The notes under the pieces: model-generated | Seen by the model: only the letters and a program-made list of their open reading frames with translations | Told to the model about the DNA's origin: nothing | The model's database searches: none | Position numbers and translations under genes: made by a program | Part shown: positions 26,186 to 38,928 of the stretch, piece by piece | Position numbering within the stretch: position 1 is the stretch's first letter | Layout: each line of letters starts with the position of its first letter | From: Roseovarius mucosus | Lineage (GTDB): Bacteria; Pseudomonadota; Alphaproteobacteria; Rhodobacterales; Rhodobacteraceae | Reading direction: 5' to 3' | Length of the DNA: 64,000 nucleotides | Assembly: GCF_002080415.1 (NCBI RefSeq) | Contig: NZ_CP020474.1 | Span: forward strand, 2,183,501-2,247,500

Positions 26186-27145
26186 TTACTGTCCCACGAT
26201 CATCTCGGATTGTTTGACGATCACCTCGGCCTGTTTGATCGATGCGATATCGACAAGGCGGCCTTTGTAGGTGGTCGCGCCCTCGCCGCGCGCCTTGGCC
26301 TCTTCCATTGCCTTCAGGATCTCGCGGGCCTCTTGCACGGCGGCCTCAGAAGGCGTGAAAATCTCATTGGCGAGCGCGATCTGTTTGGGGTGAATCGCCC
26401 ATTTGCCAACCATACCAAGCGTGGCCGAGCGCCGCGCCTGCGCGCGAAATCCCTCATCATCCGAGAAATCGCCAAACGGGCCATCGACTGGCAAGAGGCC
26501 GTGGGTGCGACAGGCGGCCACGATAGCGGTCTGTGCCCAATGCCACGGGTCAGACCAATAGCGCTGGCCCTCGCGCAGCATATAGTAATCCTCTTGCGTG
26601 CCGCCGATGCCGGTGGTTTGCATCCCCATGGAGGCCGCGAAATCCGCAGCCCCAAGGCTCATCGCCTCAAGCCGGGGCGAGGCGGCGGCGATTTCCTCGA
26701 CATGGGCGATGCCAGCAGCAGATTCGATGATGACCTCGAAAGCGATCCGCTTTTTCCGGCCTTTGGCGGCCTCAATCGCGGTAACAAGCGCGTCCACCGC
26801 ATAGATATCCCCGCCGCAACCCACCTTGGGAATCATGATCTGATCCAGTCGGTCGCCCGCCTGTTCAAGCAAATCCACCACATCGCGATACCAGAACGGG
26901 GAATCGAGGCTGTTGATCCGCACCGACAGGGTTTTCTTGCCCCAATCAACCGAATTGATCGCCTCAATCGTGTTCTTGCGGGCGATATCCTTGTCAGTCG
27001 GGGCAACCGAATCCTCAAGGTCGATATTCACCACATCCGCCGCCGAGGCCGCCATTTTTTCGAACAGTTTGGTATTGGAACCGGGGCCAAACAATTGGCA
27101 GCGGTTGGGGCGGGCAGGGGCGGGCGGTTGCAGGCGAAAGCTCAT
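26186..27145 (-). CDS. mcl1: L-malyl-CoA / beta-methylmalyl-CoA lyase
   Basis: A 319-residue HpcH/CitE-family aldolase starting MSFRLQPPAPARPNRCQLFG, with VVNIDLEDSVAP (metal site), EVIIESAAGIAHVEEIAAAS and MSLGAADFAASMGMQTTGIG. This is nearly the pattern of Mcl1 of Rhodobacter sphaeroides. It reversibly cleaves beta-methylmalyl-CoA to glyoxylate and propionyl-CoA and malyl-CoA to acetyl-CoA and glyoxylate in the ethylmalonyl-CoA pathway, which replaces the glyoxylate shunt. GGAG precedes the ATG. It is transcribed away from the dgcN operon. Confidence 0.95.
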   Translation of the reverse strand: MSFRLQPPAPARPNRCQLFGPGSNTKLFEKMAASAADVVNIDLEDSVAPTDKDIARKNTIEAINSVDWGKKTLSVRINSLDSPFWYRDVVDLLEQAGDRLDQIMIPKVGCGGDIYAVDALVTAIEAAKGRKKRIAFEVIIESAAGIAHVEEIAAASPRLEAMSLGAADFAASMGMQTTGIGGTQEDYYMLREGQRYWSDPWHWAQTAIVAACRTHGLLPVDGPFGDFSDDEGFRAQARRSATLGMVGKWAIHPKQIALANEIFTPSEAAVQEAREILKAMEEAKARGEGATTYKGRLVDIASIKQAEVIVKQSEMIVGQ

Positions 27146-27397
27146 GGGCGGGTGGCTCCGTTACATAAGTAAATTGCGGGATTGTCGCGGCTGTGGTTAT
27201 GAAATTGCGCAAGGCTCTGCAAGGCGCTTTTCCCGGCGCAGGGATTGGGCGGTTCGTGGGCGGAGGAAAGAAAATTCGATGATTTCACTTATTTGTCGAA
27301 GAAACATGTGATACTTGAGAAATTTACATAAAATCAAACAGAAAATCGCAAGTAAATCGTTGGAAACTGCCGCCAAGCTATAGCGAAAGGATGCGCC
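27146..27397. promoter_or_regulatory. Divergent promoter region between mcl1 and dgcN
   Basis: 252 bases without a gene. The right half is strikingly AT-rich for this genome (27280-27370). A palindrome TTGCGCAA lies at 27205-27212, and AAGTAAAT occurs on both flanks near 27167 and 27349. These are candidate protein sites; I cannot assign the regulator. AAGGA just before 27398 is the dgcN ribosome site. Confidence 0.5.
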
Positions 27398-28399
27398 ATG
27401 ATCGAGACCCCCTATCTGTTGTTCTTGGGCGACGCGCCCGACATGCTGGCAGCCAAGGTTGCTATTGGCATTCGTGACTGGCGGCCCGAGAATGCGCTGG
27501 GTCAATTGCGCCTGCCCGGCTGCGGGGCCGATCTGGGCCTGCCCGACATGACATTGGCCGAGGCCAAGGCGGCGGGCGTCAAGACTGTGGTGATTGGCGT
27601 GGCCAACCGGGGCGGTGTCATCAGCCAAGACTGGAAAAAGGTGTTGGTGGCGGCGCTTGAAGAAGGGTTTGATCTGGCGGCAGGCCTCCACAACCTCTTG
27701 CGCGACGAGGCGGATCTGCGCGCGGTGGCCGAGGCGACGGGGCGCACCCTGCATGATGTGCGGGTGCCGTCGGTCAAATACCCCATCGCAGATGGCAAGA
27801 AACGGACCGGCAAGCGCTGTTTGGCGGTGGGCACGGATTGCTCGGTGGGCAAGATGTATACCGCCATGGCGATGGAGCGCGAGATGATCGCCGCTGGGAT
27901 GAAGGCCACGTTCCGGGCGACCGGACAAACGGGGATTCTCATCACCGGCGATGGCGTGCCGCTGGATGCAGTCATCGCGGATTTCATGGCCGGATCGGTG
28001 GAATGGCTGACACCTGACAATGACCCGGATCATTGGGACTTGATCGAAGGGCAAGGCAGCCTGTTCCACGTCTCTTTTTCCGGGGTCACGATGGCGCTTA
28101 TTCATGGCGGTCAGCCTGATGCGCTGATCCTCTGCCACGAGCCGACGCGCACGCATATGCGTGGTCTGCCCGATTACACGCCGCCAACACTCGAGGCGCT
28201 GCGCGACATGGTTCTGCCCATCGCGCGGATTGCCAATCCGGCCTGTCAGATCGTGGGCGTTTCGGTGAATACGCAGCATATGACCGAGGAGAGCGCGCGC
28301 GCCTATCTGGCGCGTGTCGAGGCCGAAATGGGCCTGCCTGCAACCGATCCTTACCGATTTGGAGCAGCGCCGCTGGTGGCTGCCTTGGCGGCGGTTTGA
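27398..28399 (+). CDS. dgcN: DgcN, DUF1611-family protein of D-glutamate catabolism
   Basis: A 333-residue protein with an N-terminal Rossmann-like part and a P-loop-like GTDCSVGKMYTAMAMERE in the DUF1611 core (RATGQTGILITGDGVPLDAV, EGQGSLFHVSFSGVTMALIH). In marine bacteria the DgcN/DgcA pair was shown to degrade D-glutamate: DgcN N-acetylates D-glutamate and DgcA racemises the product. The ATG has AAGGA upstream and dgcA follows after 30 bases, matching the known gene order. Confidence 0.88.
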   Translation: MIETPYLLFLGDAPDMLAAKVAIGIRDWRPENALGQLRLPGCGADLGLPDMTLAEAKAAGVKTVVIGVANRGGVISQDWKKVLVAALEEGFDLAAGLHNLLRDEADLRAVAEATGRTLHDVRVPSVKYPIADGKKRTGKRCLAVGTDCSVGKMYTAMAMEREMIAAGMKATFRATGQTGILITGDGVPLDAVIADFMAGSVEWLTPDNDPDHWDLIEGQGSLFHVSFSGVTMALIHGGQPDALILCHEPTRTHMRGLPDYTPPTLEALRDMVLPIARIANPACQIVGVSVNTQHMTEESARAYLARVEAEMGLPATDPYRFGAAPLVAALAAV

Positions 28400-28420
28400 G
28401 TATTTTTGAAACGATGAAAG
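28398..28420 (+). repeat. GAGTATTTT-type intergenic element, copy 1
   Basis: GAGTATTTTTGAAACGATGA, overlapping the dgcN stop and just upstream of dgcA. It is a divergent member of the element seen at 37711, 47205, 48753 and 60013. It may also serve as spacer before the dgcA ribosome site. Confidence 0.55.
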
Positions 28421-28429
28421 GGGGCGCGT

Positions 28430-29395
28430 GTGCAGATTGATGTAACGCGGGATGTGTTCCGGTTGGCGCAGGTGTTCACCATCAGCCGGGGATCGCGGAC
28501 CGAAGCCAAGGTGCTGACCGTGCGTGTGACCGATGGGGGCGTGACCGGCTGGGGCGAATGTGTGCCCTATGCCCGTTATGACGAGACATTGGAGAGTGTG
28601 ACTGCCCAGATCGAGGGTCTGTCGGGTGATTTAACGCGCGCCGCGCTTTATGATCTGTTGCCTGCCGGGGCGGCGCGGAATGCGCTGGATTGCGCGCTCT
28701 GGGATCTGGAGGCCAAGCGCGCGGGACGCCGCGTTTGGGAACTGGCGGGTTTGCCTGCGCCGGTGCCGGAAATCACGGCCTATACGCTCTCGCTTGATAC
28801 GCCCGAGGCGATGCAGGCGCAGGCCGCGAAACATGCGCATCGGCCCTTGCTCAAGATCAAGCTGGGCACGCCAGACGACATGCCAAGGTTAGAAGCGGTG
28901 CGCCGTGGCGCGCCACAGGCCAAGATCATCGTCGATGCCAATGAAGGCTGGAGCGCGGCGGTCTATGCCGATTTGGCCCCGCATCTGGTGCGATTGGGCG
29001 TCGCGCTGGTGGAACAACCGCTGCCCGCCGGAGACGATGAGGCGCTGATCGGCATGGCGCGTCCGGTGCCGGTCTGTGCCGATGAAAGCTGCCATGACCG
29101 CGCCAGCCTGCCCAAGCTCAAGGGCAAATATGACGTGGTCAATATCAAGCTGGATAAGACCGGCGGTCTGACCGAGGCGCTGGCCCTGCGCGAAGCGGCA
29201 CGCGCCCAAGGGTATGGAATCATGGTGGGTTGTATGATCGGAAGCTCGCTTGCGATGGCGCCTGCGGTGCTTGTCGCCCAAGGCGCGATGGTGACAGACC
29301 TTGACGGCCCGCTGCTTCTGGCCGAAGACCGCGAGGATGCTTTGATTTTCGATGCTGCAGGCGTGCATCCGCCGCGGCCAGAGTTATGGGGATAA
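28430..29395 (+). CDS. dgcA: DgcA, N-acetyl-D-glutamate racemase (enolase superfamily)
   Basis: A 321-residue enolase-superfamily enzyme of the muconate-lactonising / dipeptide-epimerase group. The catalytic lysine pair appears in LLKIKLG (KxK) and NIKLDKTGG. The metal acids lie in IIVDANEGW, ALVEQPLPAGDD and PVCADESCHD. Together these predict 1,1-proton transfer at an alpha carbon. Position next to dgcN supports N-acetyl-D-glutamate as substrate. It starts with GTG at 28430 behind GGGGGC. The dat gene follows after 4 bases. Confidence 0.88.
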   Translation: MQIDVTRDVFRLAQVFTISRGSRTEAKVLTVRVTDGGVTGWGECVPYARYDETLESVTAQIEGLSGDLTRAALYDLLPAGAARNALDCALWDLEAKRAGRRVWELAGLPAPVPEITAYTLSLDTPEAMQAQAAKHAHRPLLKIKLGTPDDMPRLEAVRRGAPQAKIIVDANEGWSAAVYADLAPHLVRLGVALVEQPLPAGDDEALIGMARPVPVCADESCHDRASLPKLKGKYDVVNIKLDKTGGLTEALALREAARAQGYGIMVGCMIGSSLAMAPAVLVAQGAMVTDLDGPLLLAEDREDALIFDAAGVHPPRPELWG

Positions 29396-29399
29396 GACC

Positions 29400-30260
29400 A
29401 TGCGCACTGTCTATGTAAACGGCGAGTATCTGCCGGAAACCGAAGCCACCGTTTCGATTTTCGACCGGGGGTTTCTGATGGCCGATGGCGTTTACGAGGT
29501 GACAAGCGTGCTGGGCGGCAAGCTGATTGATTTCGGCGGGCATCTGGCGCGGCTGGAACGGTCCTTGAATGAACTCGATATGAAAAAGCCAGCAGCCTTT
29601 GATGATCTGTTGGACATTCACCGCGAATTGGTGCGGGCGAATGACATTACCGATGGTCTGGTCTATCTGCAGGTGACGCGCGGCAGCGATGGCGACCGCG
29701 ATTTCGTGTTCCCGAATGCCGAAACGACCGAGCCGACGCTGGTCCTCTTTACCCAGTCCAAGCCGGGTCTGGCGCAAAACCCTGTTGCCCTAAAAGGCAT
29801 CAAGGTGATCAGCATTGAGGATATTCGCTGGGGTCGGCGGGATATCAAAACGGTGCAGCTTCTCTATCCTTCCATGGGTAAGATGATGGCCAAAAAGGCC
29901 GGATGCGACGACGCCTGGATGGTTGAGGATGGTTATGTGACCGAAGGCACCAGCAACAACGCCTATATCGTCAAGGGCAACCGGATCATCACGCGGCAGT
30001 TGTCCAATGACATCCTGCATGGGATCACCCGCGCCGCTGTCCTGCGCTTTGCCCGCGAGGCGCAGATGGAGGTTGAGGAACGCGCCTTTACGATTGACGA
30101 GGCCAAAGCAGCCGATGAGGCGTTTGTGACTTCGGCCAGTGCCTTTGTCATGCCGGTGGTCGAGATTGACGGCGTGGCCTTGGGCGATGGCACACCGGGG
30201 CGGGTGGCTGCGCGGCTGCGCGAAATCTATCTGGAAGAGAGCCTGAAAGCCGCAGTCTGA
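29400..30260 (+). CDS. dat: D-amino-acid transaminase
   Basis: A 286-residue class IV PLP aminotransferase. FDRGFLMADGVYEVTSVLGG at the N-terminus, YLQVTRGSDGDRDFVFP, the PLP lysine region near QLLYPSMGKMMAKKAG, and VTEGTSNNAYIVKGN place it in the D-alanine aminotransferase branch. It moves amino groups between D-alanine or D-glutamate and 2-oxo acids. It is the third gene of the dgcN-dgcA-dat operon, so it can feed D-glutamate into the DgcNA route. The ATG at 29400, with GGGGATAAG upstream, is preferred over an earlier in-frame start at 29352 inside dgcA. Confidence 0.88.
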   Translation: MRTVYVNGEYLPETEATVSIFDRGFLMADGVYEVTSVLGGKLIDFGGHLARLERSLNELDMKKPAAFDDLLDIHRELVRANDITDGLVYLQVTRGSDGDRDFVFPNAETTEPTLVLFTQSKPGLAQNPVALKGIKVISIEDIRWGRRDIKTVQLLYPSMGKMMAKKAGCDDAWMVEDGYVTEGTSNNAYIVKGNRIITRQLSNDILHGITRAAVLRFAREAQMEVEERAFTIDEAKAADEAFVTSASAFVMPVVEIDGVALGDGTPGRVAARLREIYLEESLKAAV

Positions 30261-30356
30261 GACACGCATTCGCGCACAGAAGCTGGGCAGAATCGGGGAA
30301 TTGAGCACGGGGGCGGTTGCGGCCATTCTAGGGGAAACCTGAGATTGGAGCCGCAA

Positions 30357-30848
30357 ATGACCCCTGTTCACCCTGAGGCCCGCATCGGCCATGTACACCT
30401 GAAAGTGGCCGATCTGGACCGCGCCATCGCATTTTATTCCGGTGTTCTCGGCTTTGAACTGCAACAGAAATTCGGCACCCGCGCGGCGTTTCTGTCGGCG
30501 GGGGGCTATCATCATCACCTTGGCCTGAACACATGGGAGAGCCTTGGCGGCACGCCTGCGCCCAAGGGGCACACGGGCCTCTATCACACCGCGTTTCTCT
30601 ATCCGGACCGGGCGCAATTGGCAGATGCCCTGCGGCGGGTGATCCGGGCCGGGATCACGATCGAAGGCGCGGCAGATCACGGGGTGAGCGAGGCGATTTA
30701 TGTCAGTGACCCGGATGGCAACGGGGTGGAACTATACCGCGACCGCCCCGAATCCGAATGGCCGCGCGATGCGGCGGGCAATCTGGCGATGGTGAATGAT
30801 CCCATTGATTTGACAGAGCTTTTGTCACACGCCCCGGCAGAGGGCTAG
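30357..30848 (+). CDS. VOC / glyoxalase-family dioxygenase-like protein
   Basis: A 163-residue vicinal-oxygen-chelate protein. IGHVHLKVADLDRAIAFYSG supplies the first metal histidine, GGYHHHLGLNTW the second region and GVSEAIYVSDPDGNGVELYR the C-terminal acidic ligand, as in CatE-type catechol dioxygenases. At one repeat it is about half the length of CatE and probably dimerises. TTGGAG precedes the ATG at 30357. Its substrate is unknown; it is separated by 96 bases from the dat gene and may be transcribed separately. Confidence 0.85.
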   Translation: MTPVHPEARIGHVHLKVADLDRAIAFYSGVLGFELQQKFGTRAAFLSAGGYHHHLGLNTWESLGGTPAPKGHTGLYHTAFLYPDRAQLADALRRVIRAGITIEGAADHGVSEAIYVSDPDGNGVELYRDRPESEWPRDAAGNLAMVNDPIDLTELLSHAPAEG

Positions 30849-30903
30849 ACGCGGCGCAAAGCAAGGCCTAGGCTCTGCCTGACCGCAAGGGAGGGCAGAG
30901 CAG

Positions 30904-31767
30904 ATGGCGACGGGCACGAATATTCGCACCTATTTCAACGGGGCCTGGCACGAGGGCGATCCGGCAGTGATCCGGGCGGCGGATCACGGGGCATGGCTTG
31001 GAACGACGGTGTTTGATGGCGCGCGCTATGTCGATGGAATTGCCCCCGATCTTGATCGGCATTGCGCCCGCGTCAATGCCTCGGCCCGTGCTCTGATGAT
31101 CACGCCAACGGTCGAGGCGGCAGACATGGTCGAGATGGTGTGGGAGGGATTGCGCGCCTATCCCAAGGAGGCGGCGGTTTATATCCGGCCGATGTATTGG
31201 GCCCTAGAGGGGGGCGATCTGGGGATTGTGCCCAAAGAGGGTGCCACGGGCTTTGCCATCAGTCTTGAGGAAATCCCGATGCCGCCGCAGGGGTTCAGCA
31301 CAACACTTGGGCGCACGCGGTTCCGGCGTCCGGTGCTCGAGGACGCGGTGGTCAATGCCAAGGCGGGCTGTCTCTATCCCAACAACGCACGGATGCTGAA
31401 AGAGGCGCGCGGGCGTGGTTTTGGCAATGCGCTGGTGGCGGATGCGCTGGGCAATGTGGCCGAAACCGCAACCGCAAATGTGTTTGCCGTCAAGGATGGT
31501 GCGGTTTTCACCCCCATTCCCAACGGCACGTTTCTGGCCGGGATCACCCGCGCGCGCCATATCGAGAATATGCGCCGCGAGGGGATCGAGGTGCATGAAA
31601 CGGTGATGAGTTTCGACGATTTTCACGCGGCGGATGAGGTATTCCTATCCGGCAACCTGATGAAGGTGACGCCTGTTTCAGCCTTTGAAGACACACAGTA
31701 TACCCTTGGGCCGGTCACCGAAAAGGTACGCCAGATGTATTGGGATTGGGCGCATTCCGCGAATTGA
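30904..31767 (+). CDS. Branched-chain amino-acid aminotransferase-like protein
   Basis: A 287-residue class IV aminotransferase. FNGAWHEGDPAVIRAADHGA, the PLP lysine in DAVVNAKAGCLYPNNARM, and ALGNVAETATANVFAVKDGA fit the BCAT/IlvE group rather than the D-amino-acid branch at 29400. A strong GGGAGG lies before the ATG. It converges on gyrB with a hairpin between. It could catalyse the last step of valine, leucine and isoleucine synthesis or act on related amino acids; the exact range is unknown. Confidence 0.87.
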   Translation: MATGTNIRTYFNGAWHEGDPAVIRAADHGAWLGTTVFDGARYVDGIAPDLDRHCARVNASARALMITPTVEAADMVEMVWEGLRAYPKEAAVYIRPMYWALEGGDLGIVPKEGATGFAISLEEIPMPPQGFSTTLGRTRFRRPVLEDAVVNAKAGCLYPNNARMLKEARGRGFGNALVADALGNVAETATANVFAVKDGAVFTPIPNGTFLAGITRARHIENMRREGIEVHETVMSFDDFHAADEVFLSGNLMKVTPVSAFEDTQYTLGPVTEKVRQMYWDWAHSAN

Positions 31768-31770
31768 GAG

Positions 31771-31791
31771 TTGGGGGGCAGTGCCCCCCAA
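31771..31791. terminator. Bidirectional terminator between aminotransferase and gyrB
   Basis: A 9-bp perfect stem TTGGGGGGC/GCCCCCCAA with a 3-base loop sits in the 30-base gap between convergent genes. It resembles the GGGGGC/GCCCCC hairpins at 44081, 47246 and 48777. Confidence 0.75.
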
Positions 31792-31797
31792 CCCGGT

Positions 31798-35565
<3,768 letters not shown>

Positions 35566-35579
35566 CAGGCTTGCAGACC

Positions 35580-37667
35580 CTATTCCGCCGCCACCGTGAT
35601 CACCGGCTCCATCTGGTTGAACATCTCTTGCGACAGGTGGCATTTCACCTGATGCCCCGGCACCAGTTCACGCACCGGCGGCACCTCGCGTTCGCACAGG
35701 CCCCCCGGCACCTCTGATTTCCATCGGCACCGCGTCTGGAACGGGCAGCCGGGCGGCGGGTTCATGGCCGAAGGCACATCACCCTCAAGCACGATATGTT
35801 TCTTGGTGATCCGCGTATCGGCAATCGGCACGGCCGAAAGCAACGCCTCGGTATAGGGGTGATAGGGGGGGGCGAACACCTGATCGGTGGTGCCCAGTTC
35901 CACGACATGCCCAAGATACATCACCATCACCCGATCACTCAGATAACGCACGATGCTAAGGTCGTGGCTGATGAAGAGAAGGGTCGTCTTTTGCTTGCGC
36001 TGAATCTCCATCAAGAGATCCGTCACCGCCGCCTGCACGCTCACATCCAGCGCCGACACCGGTTCATCCGCCACCACGATGCGCGCACCGCCGGCAAAGG
36101 CGCGGGCGATGCCCACGCGCTGTTTCTGCCCGCCCGACAGTTGACGCGGCATACGTTCGGCAAATTCCCTCGGCAGTTTCACCAGATCAAGCAGGCGCAG
36201 CATCTCGTCGCGGCGCGCCTGATCCGTGTCGCCGATGCCAAACACCTCAAGCGCGCGGATGATCTGGCGGCCCACCGTCATCGACGGGTTGAGCGTATCG
36301 AACGGGTTTTGAAACACCATCTGCACATCGGCCACGGTTTGCGTATCGCGCTTCTCAATCGGGATCTGCTCGATATTGCGGTTATCCAGCAGGATTTGCC
36401 CCTCGGTCGCGGTCTCTAGCCCCATCAAGACCTTGGCGAATGTGGATTTGCCACAGCCCGACTCGCCCACAATCGCCAGCGTCTCGCTCTCGCGGGCCTC
36501 GAAACTCAGAGTTTCATTGGCCTTGACCACCTTTTTGCCGCTGCTCCCACCAAACAGCGCATTGGCTGCCACCTCGTAATATTTCTTGAGGTTCTCCATC
36601 TTGAGCACGACCTTGCCCGGCGCGGTCGCCTCATGTTGCGCCATGGCCTCGATCGGGGCGTTCCAATCAATGTCGGCAAACCGCAGACAGCGGGTGAAAT
36701 GCCGGTCATCGCCCCTGATCCCCGCCATGGGAATATCGCCGCCATCGCACAGGCCCGCCTGAAAATAATCGCAGCGCGGTCCGAAATTGCAGCCCTCTGG
36801 GCGTTCATGCGGCAGGGGGAAATTGCCCGGAATAGCCTTGAGTGGTCGCGTGTTCTTGTCCGCGCCGGGCAGGGGGATCGACCGGAATAGCGCCTGCGTA
36901 TAGGGATGCTGCATTTTGTCGAACACATCCTTGATGCTGCCGGTTTCAACCGCCTCGCCGGAATACATCACGCAAATCCGGTCGCAGGTTTCCAGCACCA
37001 GACCAAGGTTGTGACTGATGAAGAGCATCGAGGTGCCGTATTTCTTGCCCAGATCCTTGACCAGCTCCACCACTGCCGCCTCGACCGTCACATCAAGCGC
37101 GGTCGTCGGCTCATCGAGGATCAAGAGCGACGGTTTTGACATCAGCGCCATGGCAATGACGATGCGCTGTTGCTGTCCGCCGCTCAGCTGATGGGGATAG
37201 CTGCGCATGATGCGTTCGGGATCGGGCAGCTTTACATCGCGCACCACCTCCAGCGCCCGCACCCAAGCCTCGGATTCGGAAATGCCCTCGTGGATCATGG
37301 GCACTTCGATCAGTTGCTTGCCGATCCGCATCGCCGGGTTCAGGCTCGCCATCGGTTCCTGATAGATCATCGCGATTTCATTGCCGCGAATATCGCGCAA
37401 TTCGGCGGCGCTCATCTTGGCCAGATCGCGGCCTTTGAACCGCACCGATCCGCCCACGATGCGGCCATTCACGCCCAGATCCTGCATCACGCCCAGCGCC
37501 ACGGTGGATTTGCCGCAGCCGGATTCGCCCACCAGCCCCACCGCCTCGCCGGGCTGCACCGTCACGGAAAAATCCATCACCGCCGGAATTTCGCGCAACC
37601 GGGTGAAAAAGGAAATCGACAGGTTCTCGATCTCGAGGATCGGCCCGTCATAGTCCAGCTTGGCCAT
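35580..37667 (-). CDS. Dipeptide/oligopeptide ABC importer, fused double ATPase (DppD-DppF type)
   Basis: A 695-residue protein with two complete ATP-binding cassettes. The first has Walker A GESGCGKST, signature LSGGQQQRIVIAMAL and LLILDEPTTALD, followed by the oligopeptide C-terminal cysteine motif (CNFGPRCDYFQAGLCDGG). The second has GESGCGKST, LSGGQKQRVGIARAFA, IVVADEPVSALD and a second cysteine motif (CPFQTRCRWKSEVPGGLC). The fusion replaces separate DppD and DppF subunits. The ATG at 37667 follows GGGAG. It is the last gene of a permease / permease / ATPase operon that lacks a binding-protein gene in this window. Confidence 0.95.
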   Translation of the reverse strand: MAKLDYDGPILEIENLSISFFTRLREIPAVMDFSVTVQPGEAVGLVGESGCGKSTVALGVMQDLGVNGRIVGGSVRFKGRDLAKMSAAELRDIRGNEIAMIYQEPMASLNPAMRIGKQLIEVPMIHEGISESEAWVRALEVVRDVKLPDPERIMRSYPHQLSGGQQQRIVIAMALMSKPSLLILDEPTTALDVTVEAAVVELVKDLGKKYGTSMLFISHNLGLVLETCDRICVMYSGEAVETGSIKDVFDKMQHPYTQALFRSIPLPGADKNTRPLKAIPGNFPLPHERPEGCNFGPRCDYFQAGLCDGGDIPMAGIRGDDRHFTRCLRFADIDWNAPIEAMAQHEATAPGKVVLKMENLKKYYEVAANALFGGSSGKKVVKANETLSFEARESETLAIVGESGCGKSTFAKVLMGLETATEGQILLDNRNIEQIPIEKRDTQTVADVQMVFQNPFDTLNPSMTVGRQIIRALEVFGIGDTDQARRDEMLRLLDLVKLPREFAERMPRQLSGGQKQRVGIARAFAGGARIVVADEPVSALDVSVQAAVTDLLMEIQRKQKTTLLFISHDLSIVRYLSDRVMVMYLGHVVELGTTDQVFAPPYHPYTEALLSAVPIADTRITKKHIVLEGDVPSAMNPPPGCPFQTRCRWKSEVPGGLCEREVPPVRELVPGHQVKCHLSQEMFNQMEPVITVAAE

Positions 37668-37710
37668 GTCCGTCTCCCTTGTCACCGGGGCGCTGCCGCG
37701 CTCTTTCAGC

Positions 37711-37725
37711 GTTCTTCAAATACTC
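37711..37725 (-). repeat. GAGTATTTT-type intergenic element, copy 2
   Basis: Read on the minus strand it is GAGTATTTGAAGAAC, between the permease stop and the fused ATPase start. It is a diverged copy of the element best preserved at 48753 and 60013. Confidence 0.55.
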
Positions 37726-37729
37726 ATCT

Positions 37730-38914
37730 TCAATCACGCAGGCTTTCTTCGCGCAGACCATCCGCCAAGAGGTTTAGGCCGAGCACCAAAGACAAGAGGG
37801 CAAAGGCCGGCGGAAGTGCGGGATGCAGATACATCGTCAGCAATTTACGCCCGTCATTGATGGTGCTGCCCCAATCCGGGCTCTCGGGGCTGAGCCCCAG
37901 ACCAAAGAACCCGAGCGTGCCCAAAAGGATCGTCGTATAGCCAATCCTCAGGCAGAAATCGACCAAGAGCGGCCCGCGCGCATTGGGCAGGATTTCCCAC
38001 AGCATGATGTACCAAGGTCGCTCGCCCCGTGTCTGCGCAGCCGCCACGTAATCGCGGGTTTTGATATCCATGGTCAGGCCGCGCACGATCCGGAAAACCG
38101 TGGGTGAATTGACGAACACAACCGCCACGAACACCACCAAGAGGTTGGGCGGAAAGCTGACCAGCCCCAGCGGATCGGCATCCCAGGCAATCCCGGAATA
38201 GAGCCAGAGGCCAATCACCAACGTGACCCCCACATAGACGTTCCGCCGCGACGGTTGCGTGTGATAGCGCGAATTCCACAACAGCAGCAGAAATATGATC
38301 GGAAAAAGAAACAGCACCGCCGCCATATAGACGGGTATGCCCGTCTGCACGATTTCGGGCGTGACCAGCAGGTAAAACAACAGGATCACCGGAAAGGCGA
38401 GGATCAGGTTGGCCATGAACGACAAAAGCGTGTCCAGCCGCCCACCATAATAGCCCGCAGGCAGGCCCAGCGTGATGCCCACCATGAAGGAGAACATGCT
38501 CGCAAAGGGCGCGATCTTGATGACCTCCCACGCGCCCGCGATCATTCGGCTAAAGACATCCCGGCCCAGATTATCCCCGCCCAAAAGGTAATAGGGATAG
38601 GCCCCCGGATCGGGCGTGCCCATCATCTGGGTAAAGGGCGTGCCCGGCCCTTTGTTCTTCATTGTGGCGGATTGCGACAGCACGTCATGCGTCAGGATCA
38701 TGTCGAACGCACCGCCAAAGATGCCGGTGAACACCCAGAACATCACCATGGCAAAGCCGACCATCCCGATGGGGCTGTCAAACAGCTTGCCATAGAGACC
38801 CAGACGCCGCTTGAAGGTGATCGACAGCGCAAAGGTCACAATCAGCGCGATCCAGACCGGCAGGAACAGCCCCAGCATCCGCAGGGCAATCTCGCTCCAG
38901 CTTAATGGTTCCAT
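37730..38914 (-). CDS. Dipeptide/oligopeptide ABC importer permease (DppC type)
   Basis: A 394-residue permease with the DppC/OppC hallmarks LLGGDNLGRDVFSRMIAG and the EAA loop DYVAAAQTRGERPWYIMLWE with ILPNARGPLLVD. At 394 residues it is longer than typical DppC (about 300), with an extra hydrophobic stretch (VYMAAVLFLFPIIFLLLLW) in the middle. It follows the DppB-type gene by 14 bases. Confidence 0.92.
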   Translation of the reverse strand: MEPLSWSEIALRMLGLFLPVWIALIVTFALSITFKRRLGLYGKLFDSPIGMVGFAMVMFWVFTGIFGGAFDMILTHDVLSQSATMKNKGPGTPFTQMMGTPDPGAYPYYLLGGDNLGRDVFSRMIAGAWEVIKIAPFASMFSFMVGITLGLPAGYYGGRLDTLLSFMANLILAFPVILLFYLLVTPEIVQTGIPVYMAAVLFLFPIIFLLLLWNSRYHTQPSRRNVYVGVTLVIGLWLYSGIAWDADPLGLVSFPPNLLVVFVAVVFVNSPTVFRIVRGLTMDIKTRDYVAAAQTRGERPWYIMLWEILPNARGPLLVDFCLRIGYTTILLGTLGFFGLGLSPESPDWGSTINDGRKLLTMYLHPALPPAFALLSLVLGLNLLADGLREESLRD

Positions 38915-38928
38915 GGTCCCGATACCCC

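Noticed and set aside
26183..28279. Long frames opposite mcl1 (plus) and dgcN (minus)
   Set aside because: Both cover recognisable genes on the other strand and their translations look like reverse-complement noise.
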